From Microbulbifer sp. MKSA007 (GTDB taxonomy: Bacteria; Pseudomonadota; Gammaproteobacteria; Pseudomonadales; Cellvibrionaceae), in the NCBI GenBank assembly GCA_032615215.1, contig CP128433.1, forward strand, positions 4,572,501 to 4,636,500: 64,000 nucleotides of DNA, in the 5' to 3' direction. Position numbers and translations under genes: made by a program. The notes beneath the pieces are model-generated. The model was given only the letters and a program-made list of their open reading frames with translations, searched no databases and was not told the origin of the DNA. Below, in pieces: positions 27,097 to 36,695 of the stretch (within the stretch, counting starts at the first letter, position 1; every line of letters starts with the position of its first letter).

Positions 27097-27674
27097 ATCC
27101 CTATTCTTTAAAAGATAGAATATCTTATGTTGTGTCCAGATAATATCAGAAAATCATATTCATAATCCTTATAAATATTAGCTAGCTCTAGCTTCCTTAC
27201 TAAATGGCGTAGAATTTAATATTTTACTTCTCGTTACTCTTTACGCAATAAAAAATGCAAGTAACAATTAGACAAAGAAACAAAAAAGATCAAAACTCTT
27301 AACAATTTTTACAGAGAGATTATCTTTCGAGTACAAGCACACTAAAGTATAAAAGTAAGTATATTCAGAGTTCTGCACTAGTCATAAAGAAGAATAGATT
27401 CTGCATAATTGTATATACTATCACTATAGAAAATTATCTGGCGCTAAAGTAACCAATATAAACCTAAAACACTAAATCAGGATAGGTGCTAACAGCATAA
27501 CTATATAAAAACAAAGAATTTATTAACGTGGTCAGGAGCTAGCTTCACAGAGTAGGGCTTAAATATTTTAGCCAGATCGAAGATCTGGCATCGTCGACAT
27601 ACTTAGATTTAAGCCTTCATATATACAGATAAAGATTTAAACAGGTCATGTCTCTCACTGTTTTCTACTCTATT
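27097..27674. other. AT-rich intergenic region with nested hairpin
   Basis: No gene seen in 578 bp. It must hold the leftward promoter of the TonB receptor near its left end. At 27556-27615 there is a nested dyad: outer GGCTTAAAT/ATTTAAGCC (9 bp perfect) and inner GCCAGATC-gaa-GATCTGGC (8 bp perfect). On the minus strand the inner stem is followed by TAAAATATTT, so it may end the speA transcript. Confidence 0.5.
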
Positions 27675-29609
27675 CTAATCTCTTTCATAATAGGTATAAC
27701 CTTGCATACTTGCATTGAAGGTCTTAATTATTTGCTGACGTTCACGAGCACTAATACGCCCACTGCGAACAGCCGCTTCAACCTTATTACGAAAACGCGT
27801 CTTTACTTCATGCGGCTGATACTCGACATAACTTAAAACATCCTCAATAGTATCCCCATGAACCTCTTTCACAAACTCAAAGCTGGCATCTGAATTCAGT
27901 CTCACACTGACAACATTCGTATCACCAAATAAATTATGCAGATCACCTAGAGTTTCCTGATAAGCGCCCACTAGGAAAACACCGAGATAATACTCCTCGC
28001 CGTGCTTTATTGAATGCAGAGGTAAGGTTTTTTCGACTTCCTGGTTGACTACGAATCGCTCAATTTTCCCATCACAATCACAGGTAATGTCGGCCAAGAT
28101 AGCACGCCGACTTGGAGTCTCATTTAGTCGATGAATAGGCATAACAGGAAATAACTGATCAATAGCCCAGCTATCAGGTAAGGACTGAAATAAACTAAAA
28201 TTACCATAATAGATATCAGCTAGTGAATCTGCCAAGCCTTCCAGATCTTCAGGTATTCGCTTCATTTCTGAAAGAGTCTCTTTTATACGATGCAAAACAT
28301 TGTAATAAATTATCTCTGATACAGAACGAACACGAAGATCTATTTGGCCACGCTTGAATAATTCGCGAACTTCGTCCCGATAAAACTGCGCATCATTGAA
28401 GCACTCTTGTAATCTTTGAGGCTTCAAATAAGTCAGAATTTCACGCATATTTTGAAGCAATTGATGCTCATCTTCCTCAGCTTCTTTTAACTCTTCTGAG
28501 TCGAAACTTACAACATCAAGGATATTAAAGAGCAAAATTGATGTGTAGGCTACAGTAGCACGACCAGACTCCGTAACAATTATCGGGTGGGGTAAGTTAT
28601 TACTATCTAATGTACTCTTAATTGTATCAATGATATCTTCGCAGTATTCCTCAAGTGAGTAATTTCGGCTTTGTCCAGTACTTGACTGTCTACCAGTGTA
28701 GTCAACTGCTAAACCACCACCTAAATCAATATACTTTAATGCCGCGCCCTCTTTACATAAATCGGAGTAATAGCGACAGGCTTCTAGTACACCACCGCGG
28801 ATATCGCGGATGTTAGGAATCTGAGAGCCCAAATGGCAATGTAGTAACTCAAGGCAATTGAGCATTTGATGCTCGTTTAAGTAATCAACCACATGTATAA
28901 GTTGACTTGATGACAGTCCGAATACACTTCTCTCACCACTAGTAGCACTCCAATGCCCACTCACTTGAGTCGTCATTTTAACGCGCACGCCAATATGAGG
29001 GAAAATATCTAACGCTTGACTTCGCTCTACAATAATCGGCAGTTCGGTTAAGGTTTCAATAACAAAGATACATTTCAATCCAAGTTTTGTTGCCTCTAAC
29101 CCCAATTCTATAAATTCTTGGTCCTTATAGCCATTACAAATAATTAGGCTATCTAGTTCTTCGATAGTGGATAAAGCTGCAATCATTTCGGCTTTACTAC
29201 CAACTTCAAATCCATGTTGATAGCGAGAACCAAACTGAGCTACTTCATCGACAATTTGGGCCTGCTGGTTTACTTTAATTGGATAAACACCTTGGTATTT
29301 ATTCTGGTAATCCAGTTTTTCGATTATCTGACGGAATGTTTCATTAAGTGAGCTAATACTTTTATCAAGAATATTCTCGACACGCAGTAAAATAGGCATG
29401 TGTAAACCGCGGTCCTGCATACCCTCTATGATTTTCATCAAGGGAACAGCGTCTGCCTCATCATCACTAGGATTTTTTACGACAACATTACCCTGTGAAT
29501 CTATATCGAAATAACCATTGCCCCACTGGTTAACCCCATAAATATTCCCTGCCTCAGCCATATTCCACTGAGTATTAACTTCACTCTTGAGTTTATCTTT
29601 CTCTAACAT
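27675..29609 (-). CDS. speA: Biosynthetic arginine decarboxylase
   Basis: A PLP enzyme of the alanine-racemase fold that converts arginine to agmatine, the first step of the arginine-to-putrescine route. At 644 residues it has normal length. YPIKVNQQ holds the PLP lysine. CLELLHCHLGSQIPNIRDI and YIDLGGGLAVDYTG are SpeA signatures, as is the N-terminal YGVNQWGNGYFDID. It is the second gene after a DUF2218 gene, with a 10-bp gap, and the pair lies behind a near-consensus Fur box, unusual for a housekeeping polyamine enzyme. Agmatine deiminase and N-carbamoylputrescine amidase in the same island complete the path. Codon use is AT-rich like its neighbours. Confidence 0.95.
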   Translation of the reverse strand: MLEKDKLKSEVNTQWNMAEAGNIYGVNQWGNGYFDIDSQGNVVVKNPSDDEADAVPLMKIIEGMQDRGLHMPILLRVENILDKSISSLNETFRQIIEKLDYQNKYQGVYPIKVNQQAQIVDEVAQFGSRYQHGFEVGSKAEMIAALSTIEELDSLIICNGYKDQEFIELGLEATKLGLKCIFVIETLTELPIIVERSQALDIFPHIGVRVKMTTQVSGHWSATSGERSVFGLSSSQLIHVVDYLNEHQMLNCLELLHCHLGSQIPNIRDIRGGVLEACRYYSDLCKEGAALKYIDLGGGLAVDYTGRQSSTGQSRNYSLEEYCEDIIDTIKSTLDSNNLPHPIIVTESGRATVAYTSILLFNILDVVSFDSEELKEAEEDEHQLLQNMREILTYLKPQRLQECFNDAQFYRDEVRELFKRGQIDLRVRSVSEIIYYNVLHRIKETLSEMKRIPEDLEGLADSLADIYYGNFSLFQSLPDSWAIDQLFPVMPIHRLNETPSRRAILADITCDCDGKIERFVVNQEVEKTLPLHSIKHGEEYYLGVFLVGAYQETLGDLHNLFGDTNVVSVRLNSDASFEFVKEVHGDTIEDVLSYVEYQPHEVKTRFRNKVEAAVRSGRISARERQQIIKTFNASMQGYTYYERD

Positions 29610-29619
29610 CTTTTTACCA

Positions 29620-29949
29620 TTAAGAATTCATTAGATTCCACTGAAGTGAACATTCCACACCTTGCGCAAATCGTAAGAAGTGGGAATCAATGCAATCTAT
29701 GATCTCTTTTAACTCCGCGTCAGAGTTAGCACCACAACGCAAATCCAATTGATCACCACTTCCGTTCATATCACAGAAACCCATATCAAACTCAATATGG
29801 CCGCAATCGCTGCTCCAGTGGGCATTAACTTTGTGAGCGAAGTGCTTACATAAACGCCTAATCATCCTCTCGCTGTCAATATGAATTACCGTTGAAAAAG
29901 CTAAAAATTGGCTATCATGCTCAGCCTCAACTTTATTAATAGTGCTCAT
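29620..29949 (-). CDS. DUF2218 domain protein
   Basis: A 109-residue soluble protein matching the DUF2218 pattern: residues around RMIRRLCKHFAHKVNAHW, then a GHIEFDMGFC strand and a C-terminal helix FLRFAQG. Its biochemical role is unknown; members often sit by siderophore or metal genes. It heads the unit with speA. The start has GTGGGGAT upstream, and the Fur box centre lies about 90 bp upstream. It could assist polyamine or metal handling, but that is inference from position. Confidence 0.75.
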   Translation of the reverse strand: MSTINKVEAEHDSQFLAFSTVIHIDSERMIRRLCKHFAHKVNAHWSSDCGHIEFDMGFCDMNGSGDQLDLRCGANSDAELKEIIDCIDSHFLRFAQGVECSLQWNLMNS

Positions 29950-30012
29950 ATCCCCACTTCTTAATTAAATCACTTTATGCCGAGCCAACTTTTAAACGAA
30001 AAGATGTATTCA

Positions 30013-30061
30013 GCAATTAACATCTCTGGTAATGATAATCATTATCAAAGATGTTAATTGC
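30013..30061 (-). promoter_or_regulatory. Fur box nested in a larger perfect dyad, upstream of DUF2218-speA
   Basis: Bases 30028-30046 match the 19-bp Fur consensus at 18 positions. The box is framed by a second perfect inverted repeat, GCAATTAACATCT at 30013-30025 and AGATGTTAATTGC at 30049-30061. It lies about 80 bp before the DUF2218 start, so iron-loaded Fur should repress the DUF2218-speA unit. The outer dyad may bind a second regulator. Confidence 0.88.
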
Positions 30062-30280
30062 TTTCATGGCCGAAAAAAACCACTTTTACAATTGTTACGG
30101 CAGTATAATAGCTAATAAAAACCGTCGATAATTAAAACATTTTGAACTCAAAGACAGCTTTAAGCTTGCTAATGTTAAACAAGCCTGATTAGAATTTTAG
30201 AAAGGAGAAAATACTTGAATAATGCCTAAACCGATACTTAGTACACCTAAATTTACCGTTTAACTTAAGCTAGTCTTTTA

Positions 30281-30964
30281 TTATGAAAATCTATAACCTT
30301 TGCCATGAATCGTAGCAAAGCGGTCAGCCGATATACCAACTTCAATAAACTTTTTCCTGATACGACTAAGATGCATCTCAAGGCTTCGATCATAACGGGA
30401 AAATTGCCTGTTGAGTACCGCACGATATAAAAATTGCTTACTAACTACCTTGAATCGGTTCTCAGCGAGTATCCAAAGTAATCGAAATTGAATAGGTGTA
30501 AACGCTAAATTATCTCCCCTATAAAAAACCTGCTGCCTTGATTTTAATAACCTTAAATGATCGATATCAATCTCACCCTCAATGTTACTTTCCCCCTTGT
30601 GAGTCCTACGCAGTATTGCGTTTACACGCAGCACTATCTCAGTGGAATCAATCGGTTTGGATATAAAGTCATCAGCCCCCTGCTGAAAGCTCTCTATCCT
30701 TTTTGCCGTTGTATTAATTGAAGAGAGAACAATTACAGGCGTTTGCCCCCAGCTACGTATAGCCTGTAAAGGTGATAAATCATCATTGGTGGGCAAAAAC
30801 GCATTAACTAAAATAAGATCAAAATAGTCTGCGGGCATTACCATCAACCCTTCACTAACATCTTGACATTGAGTGACATTAAATCCTTGCTTTTGCAAAG
30901 TGCCGCTCAATTGTCTGCTTATTTTAGTATCACTTTCCAATATTAAAATATGCGCAGTTGCCAC
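30281..30964 (-). CDS. OmpR-family orphan regulator with a degenerate receiver domain
   Basis: A 227-residue protein with an N-terminal receiver fold and a C-terminal winged helix (LAFTPIQFRLLWILAENR...IHGKGYRFS). In the receiver, the position of the phosphorylated Asp is Asn54 (LILVNAFLP), and the acidic pair is E10-S11 rather than two acids, while the conserved Lys in ISKPID is kept. It therefore probably does not take phosphate in the usual way. No histidine kinase is nearby. The start is GTG with AAGAGG ahead of it. Placed between the speA unit and the MATE gene, it may be an additional regulator of the island. Confidence 0.88.
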   Translation of the reverse strand: MATAHILILESDTKISRQLSGTLQKQGFNVTQCQDVSEGLMVMPADYFDLILVNAFLPTNDDLSPLQAIRSWGQTPVIVLSSINTTAKRIESFQQGADDFISKPIDSTEIVLRVNAILRRTHKGESNIEGEIDIDHLRLLKSRQQVFYRGDNLAFTPIQFRLLWILAENRFKVVSKQFLYRAVLNRQFSRYDRSLEMHLSRIRKKFIEVGISADRFATIHGKGYRFS

Positions 30965-31440
30965 AACAGCCTCTTATCCACAACCAAATTAAAACTTGAA
31001 TTTTTTGAATCCAAAATTATTCATAGCGCAAAAATACTCTCGCCCACCGACGACCTTAATATGGAGGAACCCGACTGGAACCTACACATAGCTCTTACTT
31101 TTGACGTCTGACAGTAATTTTAATAGTACATTTTCTAAACTATTTTCAATGGATACACATATGACTTACCAGGACATTTAGCACTGCAAAACATTAATAC
31201 TGCTGCGCACTTCCTGTACAACCATTGCACGGGACACGCCACCAACACGCTTAGTGCCCAACACAATATTGCATTGGCTCAAACACAAATCTATTCACAT
31301 TTAGAACACCAAAACTTCACAATGCAGCTTTATGTATCAACCTAAATTCACCGATATTAATGATAATCACTATCATTTGCAACAAGTGAAATATATAATA
31401 CTCCCTCAGAACCTATTTTCTCATGATTTGAGACACTTTA
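30965..31440. other. Divergent intergenic region between regulator and MATE gene
   Basis: No gene seen in about 475 bp. It contains the Fur box at 31356-31374 and must carry the rightward promoter of the exporter and the leftward promoter of the regulator. An open frame in the exporter's frame runs through its right end, but it crosses the Fur box and is probably not translated. Confidence 0.5.
31356..31374 (+). promoter_or_regulatory. Fur box upstream of MATE gene
   Basis: ATTAATGATAATCACTATC matches the 19-bp Fur consensus at 16 positions. It is 67 bp before the ATG at 31441, the spacing seen at the other Fur boxes of the island. This supports that ATG over the far upstream in-frame start at 31332. 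Confidence 0.8.
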
Positions 31441-32822
31441 ATGTCAGCCCAAAATCCAGCGCTTTCCGGTCGTATCGTCAAGACTTTTTTTACTATGTGC
31501 TACCTTCAATAGTCGGCTTAGTTGCAATAACAAGCGCCAACCTGATTGATGGCTTTTTTGTCGGCAACACCATAGGTACAGACGCTCTCGCTGCAATCAC
31601 TCTAATGATCCCGTACTTCACTTTGTTGATAGCTATTGCCATCATGCTGGCAATAGGCGGGGCTGTGAGCGTAGGTAAAGCCATAGGTGAGAAAGATCCG
31701 AAAACAGCAAACGCGATCTTCAGCCAATCCCTTATTGCCGCTGTGGTTATTAACACTCTGTTAGCGCTGGGCAGCTTAGCCTTCAATGATTTACTTTTTG
31801 AAATACTCAATATTTCAGCCCAGGTTGCTGTATTAGCAAGGGAATATTTCGACGTCATTCGCTGGGTGTTCATTTTACAGCTAACCACAATGGTGCTGTA
31901 TTATTTTGTACGTGCTGATGGCCATCCGATATTAGCCACATGTGCATTAGTAATCGGCGCTGCTCTCAATATTATTCTCGATGCTTGGTTTATCGTGTAC
32001 TTGGAATTCGGATTAGCTGGGGCTGCTTATGCAACTGCAATAGCACAAGTTATACAGTTTTTAGTATTGAGCCGTTATTTTTTTAGCAAGAAAAGAACAC
32101 TTAAGTTCGAATTACAACAAAGAAACTGGAAACTACTTCTTAACTCAGCTTATAACGGTATATCAGAGTTTATAAACGAGATATCTGTTGGTATTATTTT
32201 TTTCATTCTAAATACTTTAATGATAATGCGGCTAGGCGTAGATGGTGTAGCGGCATTTACTCTGGTCAATTACTTCATTTTCTTAAGTGTCATGCTTAGT
32301 TATGGTTTAGCTGATGCACTTCATATCGTTGTCAGTCAAAATTTTGGCGCTCGGCACTTAAATAGAGTGAAATCTTTTTTGTCAATTGCAATATTAAGTA
32401 CCATCTGCCTGGGTATCATAATCGTTGCGCTGCTCGTTTTTTGGCCAGAAACTGTTCTGAGTTGGTTTACCAATGAACAAGATCAGGAAATATCCCGAGT
32501 CAGCATGCAATTATTGCCATTGTTGCTTCCACTATTTTTAATTAATGGGACTAACATCGTCTTAACCTGTTACTTAACAGCAATACACAAACCAAAACCT
32601 TCAGCTTTAATTGCTATTAACCGCAGCTTATTATTCCCCGCCGTATTTTTAATTGCCTTTTATTATATGTTGCCCAGCTGGCACTTATTACCAGCAGCAA
32701 TAAGTGATTTATCATTTATTGTTGCACTGCCATTAGCAGAATGGTGCACCTTTTTGTTGGCCGCCTATTTTTGCTACCAATACAGGCCTACGAAGCTGAA
32801 AGTGAATCAAACTTCAGTCTAA
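31441..32822 (+). CDS. MATE-family multidrug/siderophore exporter, 5' end frameshifted
   Basis: A twelve-helix inner-membrane exporter of the MATE family, probably secreting the siderophore or protecting the cell from its catechol precursors. The body from YVLPSIVGLVAITSANLIDG to the C-terminus is intact. The natural N-terminus appears in another frame: ATG at 31441 gives MSAQNPALSGRIVKTFF, which joins YYVLPS exactly if the T7 run at 31485-31491 had one more T. As read, the intact frame instead runs upstream through the Fur box to 31332. The break is either a sequencing error or a real or phase-variable slip. It precedes asbA by 125 bp. Confidence 0.85.
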
Positions 32823-32883
32823 GTAACACCAAGTGAGATACAGCTCTAAAACAATAGTAACAATTGTAAACTTACTTGCTGGT

Positions 32884-32902
32884 GAGAATGTGTATCATTA
32901 TC
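32884..32902 (+). promoter_or_regulatory. Fur box upstream of asbA
   Basis: GAGAATGTGTATCATTATC matches the Fur consensus at 15 of 19 positions, with a perfect right half. It lies about 45 bp before the asbA ATG and predicts iron repression of the asbABCDEF operon. Confidence 0.72.
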
Positions 32903-32947
32903 ATCTGAGTAAGTTCTTTTACTTAGTATCTCCAGGAGAATATCGTC

Positions 32948-34789
32948 ATGCCATTCACCGCAAAAGAGCTGGCGGAAAAGGCTTCTTTTCAAGCATTTGC
33001 TAATGCATATATAAGAGAAGTTGACCCCGGTGTTTGGCATACAAGCTCTGATTGGCAATTACAAACTGGTGTGGCCCTTGAAGAAGAAAATGGTTATGCA
33101 CTAGAACTTTATTTGAACGGAACTGGAGTTACACTTGCTTTAGAGGCTTCTTATCGTTCAATTGTCGGCCGACATGTATTTACTAAAAGCTATCGCAAAT
33201 TAGCGAATCAATGGAATTGGCAACCCATAGATTTTACTTCTGCGATTATGATGTTAATAGATAACATTTATGCAAAAGATAATAACCAAAACAATAAGCC
33301 AAATACTCCAGCCAACAAAATAGAACTATTAAATCGCACTTTAGAAAGTCTTCAAATCATGCAGGATTATCTTACTAAGCGACTAGATGATCCTACACTT
33401 AATAGCTCCGATTATATTTGTTCTGAACAGTCTCTGTTATTTGGACATTGGCTTCATCCAACACCTAAGTCACGCCAAGGCATTCACTCTTGGCAACATG
33501 AAAAGTATACGCCGGAATTGAAATCTAAATTTCAATTACACTTTTTTGCCGTGTCAAAAGATCTTCTGGAGCAAGATTCTTTACTCGATGAGAGCGTTGA
33601 GGAAATTATCAATAATATATTAGGGGCCGATATCGATATTGATATCGATAAACAACTAATACCTGCACACCCCCTACAAGCACAGTGGCTGTTACACCAG
33701 GACTATGTTCAGCATTTACAACGTGACGGATTAATTGTCGACTTAGGTCTTATGGGTAAGATGTTTACGCCCACTTCTTCTGTCCGCACTTTGTACTGCA
33801 GTGAGCTGAATTATATGATTAAGCTCTCGATCCCTGTAAAAATAACTAATTCGCTAAGAAAAAATATGGCTCACGAATTAGATCCGGGATTAAATGTTGG
33901 AAAGTTGTTCTCATTAAGCAACTTCAAGCAAAAATTTCCACAGTTTGTTTTAATTGAAGATCCTGCCTTTATTACTGTTAAATTACCTAATATGCAGGAA
34001 ACAGGCTTTGAAACTATTATACGGCAAAATCCATTCAGTAAAGATTCAAACAGTCTAGAACTACCCACAGTTTCAATCGCTGCATTGGTACAAGACCCTA
34101 TCTTATCCGGAACTCAGTCTAAATTAGCGCAGCAAGTTTTAAGCTTGGCTTCCAAGCAGGGCATTAGCGTAGAAGAAGCAGCGTTAAAATGGTTTAATTG
34201 TTATTGGCAATGTGCAATTGAACCAACAATTAGACTTTACGATAGTCAGGGTATTGGTTTAGAGGCTCACCAACAAAATTCTCTATTAACTATTTATGAT
34301 GACTGTCCAATTAGATACTACTATCGAGACAATCAAGGTTTCTACTTGTCAGAAAAAATGCAGGATGAGTTGCTCGAAGCTGTACCTGAGTTGAGGAATA
34401 ATCCTGACTTATTTTATCCTGACAATATGATTGCAGACCGGTTTGGATACTATCTTTTTGTCAATCAGTTATTCTCAATTATTGGCCGTATGGGACAAGA
34501 TGGCCTTATTGATGAGAATAAACTATTACAATTAAGTTACAGCAAGCTTAATCTTCTAAATTCTAGGGTACTGACAAGCGTCGGCAAAAACTTTACAGAT
34601 AGATTATTTAATAATTCTAGTATTCCCTGCAAGGGAAATCTTCTAACTCGCGTTGAAGATGTTGATGAGCTGGAAGCGGAAAAAGAATTAGCCGTTTACA
34701 CTAATATACGAAATCCTTTCTTCGACCTGCATCAAGAAAGCTTGACTACCCATAAGCAAGTTAACGAGGTGACTCTTGCTCACAGTTAA
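32948..34789 (+). CDS. asbA: NIS siderophore synthetase, AsbA-like (IucA/IucC family)
   Basis: A 613-residue NRPS-independent siderophore synthetase that adenylates a carboxylate and joins it to an amine. In petrobactin synthesis AsbA couples citrate to spermidine. Family features are seen: HPLQAQWLLHQDY, PTSSVRTL, KLSIPVKITNSLRKN, and EAHQQNSLL near the C-terminal FhuF-like part. CCAGGAGAATATC precedes the ATG. It is first of five overlapping or close genes in asb order and has a Fur box upstream. The asbA/asbB identities follow gene order and similarity, and could be swapped in detail. Confidence 0.9.
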   Translation: MPFTAKELAEKASFQAFANAYIREVDPGVWHTSSDWQLQTGVALEEENGYALELYLNGTGVTLALEASYRSIVGRHVFTKSYRKLANQWNWQPIDFTSAIMMLIDNIYAKDNNQNNKPNTPANKIELLNRTLESLQIMQDYLTKRLDDPTLNSSDYICSEQSLLFGHWLHPTPKSRQGIHSWQHEKYTPELKSKFQLHFFAVSKDLLEQDSLLDESVEEIINNILGADIDIDIDKQLIPAHPLQAQWLLHQDYVQHLQRDGLIVDLGLMGKMFTPTSSVRTLYCSELNYMIKLSIPVKITNSLRKNMAHELDPGLNVGKLFSLSNFKQKFPQFVLIEDPAFITVKLPNMQETGFETIIRQNPFSKDSNSLELPTVSIAALVQDPILSGTQSKLAQQVLSLASKQGISVEEAALKWFNCYWQCAIEPTIRLYDSQGIGLEAHQQNSLLTIYDDCPIRYYYRDNQGFYLSEKMQDELLEAVPELRNNPDLFYPDNMIADRFGYYLFVNQLFSIIGRMGQDGLIDENKLLQLSYSKLNLLNSRVLTSVGKNFTDRLFNNSSIPCKGNLLTRVEDVDELEAEKELAVYTNIRNPFFDLHQESLTTHKQVNEVTLAHS

Positions 34790-36695
34790 CCCACGGCAGT
34801 ATTTATCTCAACAAGCCCCAGAAATCTCTCCTTATAAAAATTCTGACAGCTACTTAGCTGAAGAAAAAAGAGTGATTCGCCAGCTCCTGGAAGCATTATT
34901 GTTCGAGCATCTTTGTGATTACTCTTATCATGATGGTTTTTTCTATTTTACATTAGGAAGATCTTTTTATCGTGCCTCAGGAAGAATTTCTGGTTTTAGT
35001 CGAATTAGAATCAATGCAGAAGAAATGTTTTTTTCTCAAAGAGATGAAATGCATGTAGATACAAAATTTCAGGCACAATGGATAAAAGATAAATCTCAAA
35101 GTATTGATTGGCAACCAATAACACTAAATGCCCTCATTGAGGACTTGCCTGCTTCTGTAGCAGTAAAGAAAAAGCTAGCGATTGAGCTCGAACAAACTGT
35201 TAAACTTTGCCAGTGGAACAATAAGCATTTAAACCGCCATATAAGCCGTCGTGAATTAACATATACCCAGTTAGAGTCTGCAATTGATGAAGGGCACCCT
35301 TATCATCCATGCTTCAAGGCACGAACTGGGTTTAGTGAGCTTGATCATAAACTTTATGGTCCAGAGTTTGGCAATAATTTTCAACTACATTGGTTGGCGA
35401 TTAGACGATGCTATTTGAAGCGTCGATTTAACTCTGTAACTGAAAAAATATTTTGGGAAACTGAGCTTGGTGAACAATGTTACCAGCAGTTAAATACACA
35501 AATTAAAAATCTAACTTCCGATAGTACTGCATTTTCATTGATGCCTATCCATCCATGGCAGTGGAAGTTTTTAAAAGATAAACTTGAGCCCGCTATTGCT
35601 GATGGACAAGTATTTTACCTTGGAGAGGCTGGCGATCAATATCAAGCCAGCATTTCTATTCGTACATTATTAAATATTAGCCATCCTGAAAAAGCTAATA
35701 TAAAACTACCTCTGAATATAATTAATACTTCTTCACTACGCACTATAGAAAGTCACACCATTTGTACTGCACCTGCTATATCAAACTGGTTAATACAAAT
35801 TCTGGAGTCGGATAACTACCTGAAGCAAAATATGATTTTGCTGGCGGAGTACGCCGGAATAAGGCCTACAAATGATGGCACTGAACATCAGGAATGGATT
35901 GAGAATCTCGATGGTCAATTGGGTGTAATTTTTCGACAGAGCCTGCACTCATACTGTGATGAGAAAACTGTAATACCTTTTGTAGCCCTAAGTATAATAG
36001 AACAAGATGGCAGCCCTTTTATCGAGCCCTGGATTGCCGAATATGGTTGTCATAGTTGGCTGGAGAACCTGCTCGAAAAGGTGATTATTCCCATATGGCA
36101 CTTACTAGTTCATCACGGTATTGCAATTGAGGCGCACGGGCAAAATATCTTATTGCAACATAAAGATGGTTGGCCTGAAAAAGTTATAGTGCGCGATTTT
36201 CATGAAAGCATGGAGTACGTTCACAATTACTTAGCACAACCGGAATTAGCGCCTACTTTTACTGACTTCGAGGAAGAATATAGTTTTGGCGGGCCAAACC
36301 AATATTATTGGATGGAAAGTGTCGAAGCTTTGCGCGAACTTTTAGTAGATACCTTATTGGTTTTTAATTTATCTGACTTGGCCGTATTACTTGAAGATTA
36401 CTACCAATTTCCAGAAAGTGAATTCTGGAAATCAGTTTATCACAGCTTTAGAAAATATCAGCAATCAAACTTAACTGATCAAAAGCGCATAGCCCAAATC
36501 GATTTATTCCAACCGGAAATTAAAACCGAATCACTATTGGATAAGAAATTTCGCGGGAATCGTGAAACAGAATTTCATCATCACATAAGAAATCCGTTAG
36601 CAGACGCTGCTTTACATGATACCCAAAAGGAAACCTCCAAGACATCAATATCAGTGCCAGCAGTACCAGGAAAATCCTATGCTTACAATAAATGA
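34776..36695 (+). CDS. asbB: NIS siderophore synthetase, AsbB-like (IucA/IucC family)
   Basis: The second NIS synthetase, 639 residues. In the petrobactin pathway AsbB performs the later citrate-amine condensation that completes the molecule. Motifs include HPWQWKFLKDKLE, SIRTLLNISHPEKANIKLPLN, the IEAHGQNILLQ signature and VIVRDFHESMEY. The start is a TTG with GAGGT six bases ahead, overlapping the asbA end by 14 bp, so the two are translationally coupled. Its end overlaps asbC by 17 bp. Confidence 0.9.
   Translation: MLTVNPRQYLSQQAPEISPYKNSDSYLAEEKRVIRQLLEALLFEHLCDYSYHDGFFYFTLGRSFYRASGRISGFSRIRINAEEMFFSQRDEMHVDTKFQAQWIKDKSQSIDWQPITLNALIEDLPASVAVKKKLAIELEQTVKLCQWNNKHLNRHISRRELTYTQLESAIDEGHPYHPCFKARTGFSELDHKLYGPEFGNNFQLHWLAIRRCYLKRRFNSVTEKIFWETELGEQCYQQLNTQIKNLTSDSTAFSLMPIHPWQWKFLKDKLEPAIADGQVFYLGEAGDQYQASISIRTLLNISHPEKANIKLPLNIINTSSLRTIESHTICTAPAISNWLIQILESDNYLKQNMILLAEYAGIRPTNDGTEHQEWIENLDGQLGVIFRQSLHSYCDEKTVIPFVALSIIEQDGSPFIEPWIAEYGCHSWLENLLEKVIIPIWHLLVHHGIAIEAHGQNILLQHKDGWPEKVIVRDFHESMEYVHNYLAQPELAPTFTDFEEEYSFGGPNQYYWMESVEALRELLVDTLLVFNLSDLAVLLEDYYQFPESEFWKSVYHSFRKYQQSNLTDQKRIAQIDLFQPEIKTESLLDKKFRGNRETEFHHHIRNPLADAALHDTQKETSKTSISVPAVPGKSYAYNK

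Noticed and set aside
27097..27180. Possible Fur box before the TonB receptor
   Set aside because: The best alignment to the 19-bp consensus is poor compared with the four clear boxes of the island.
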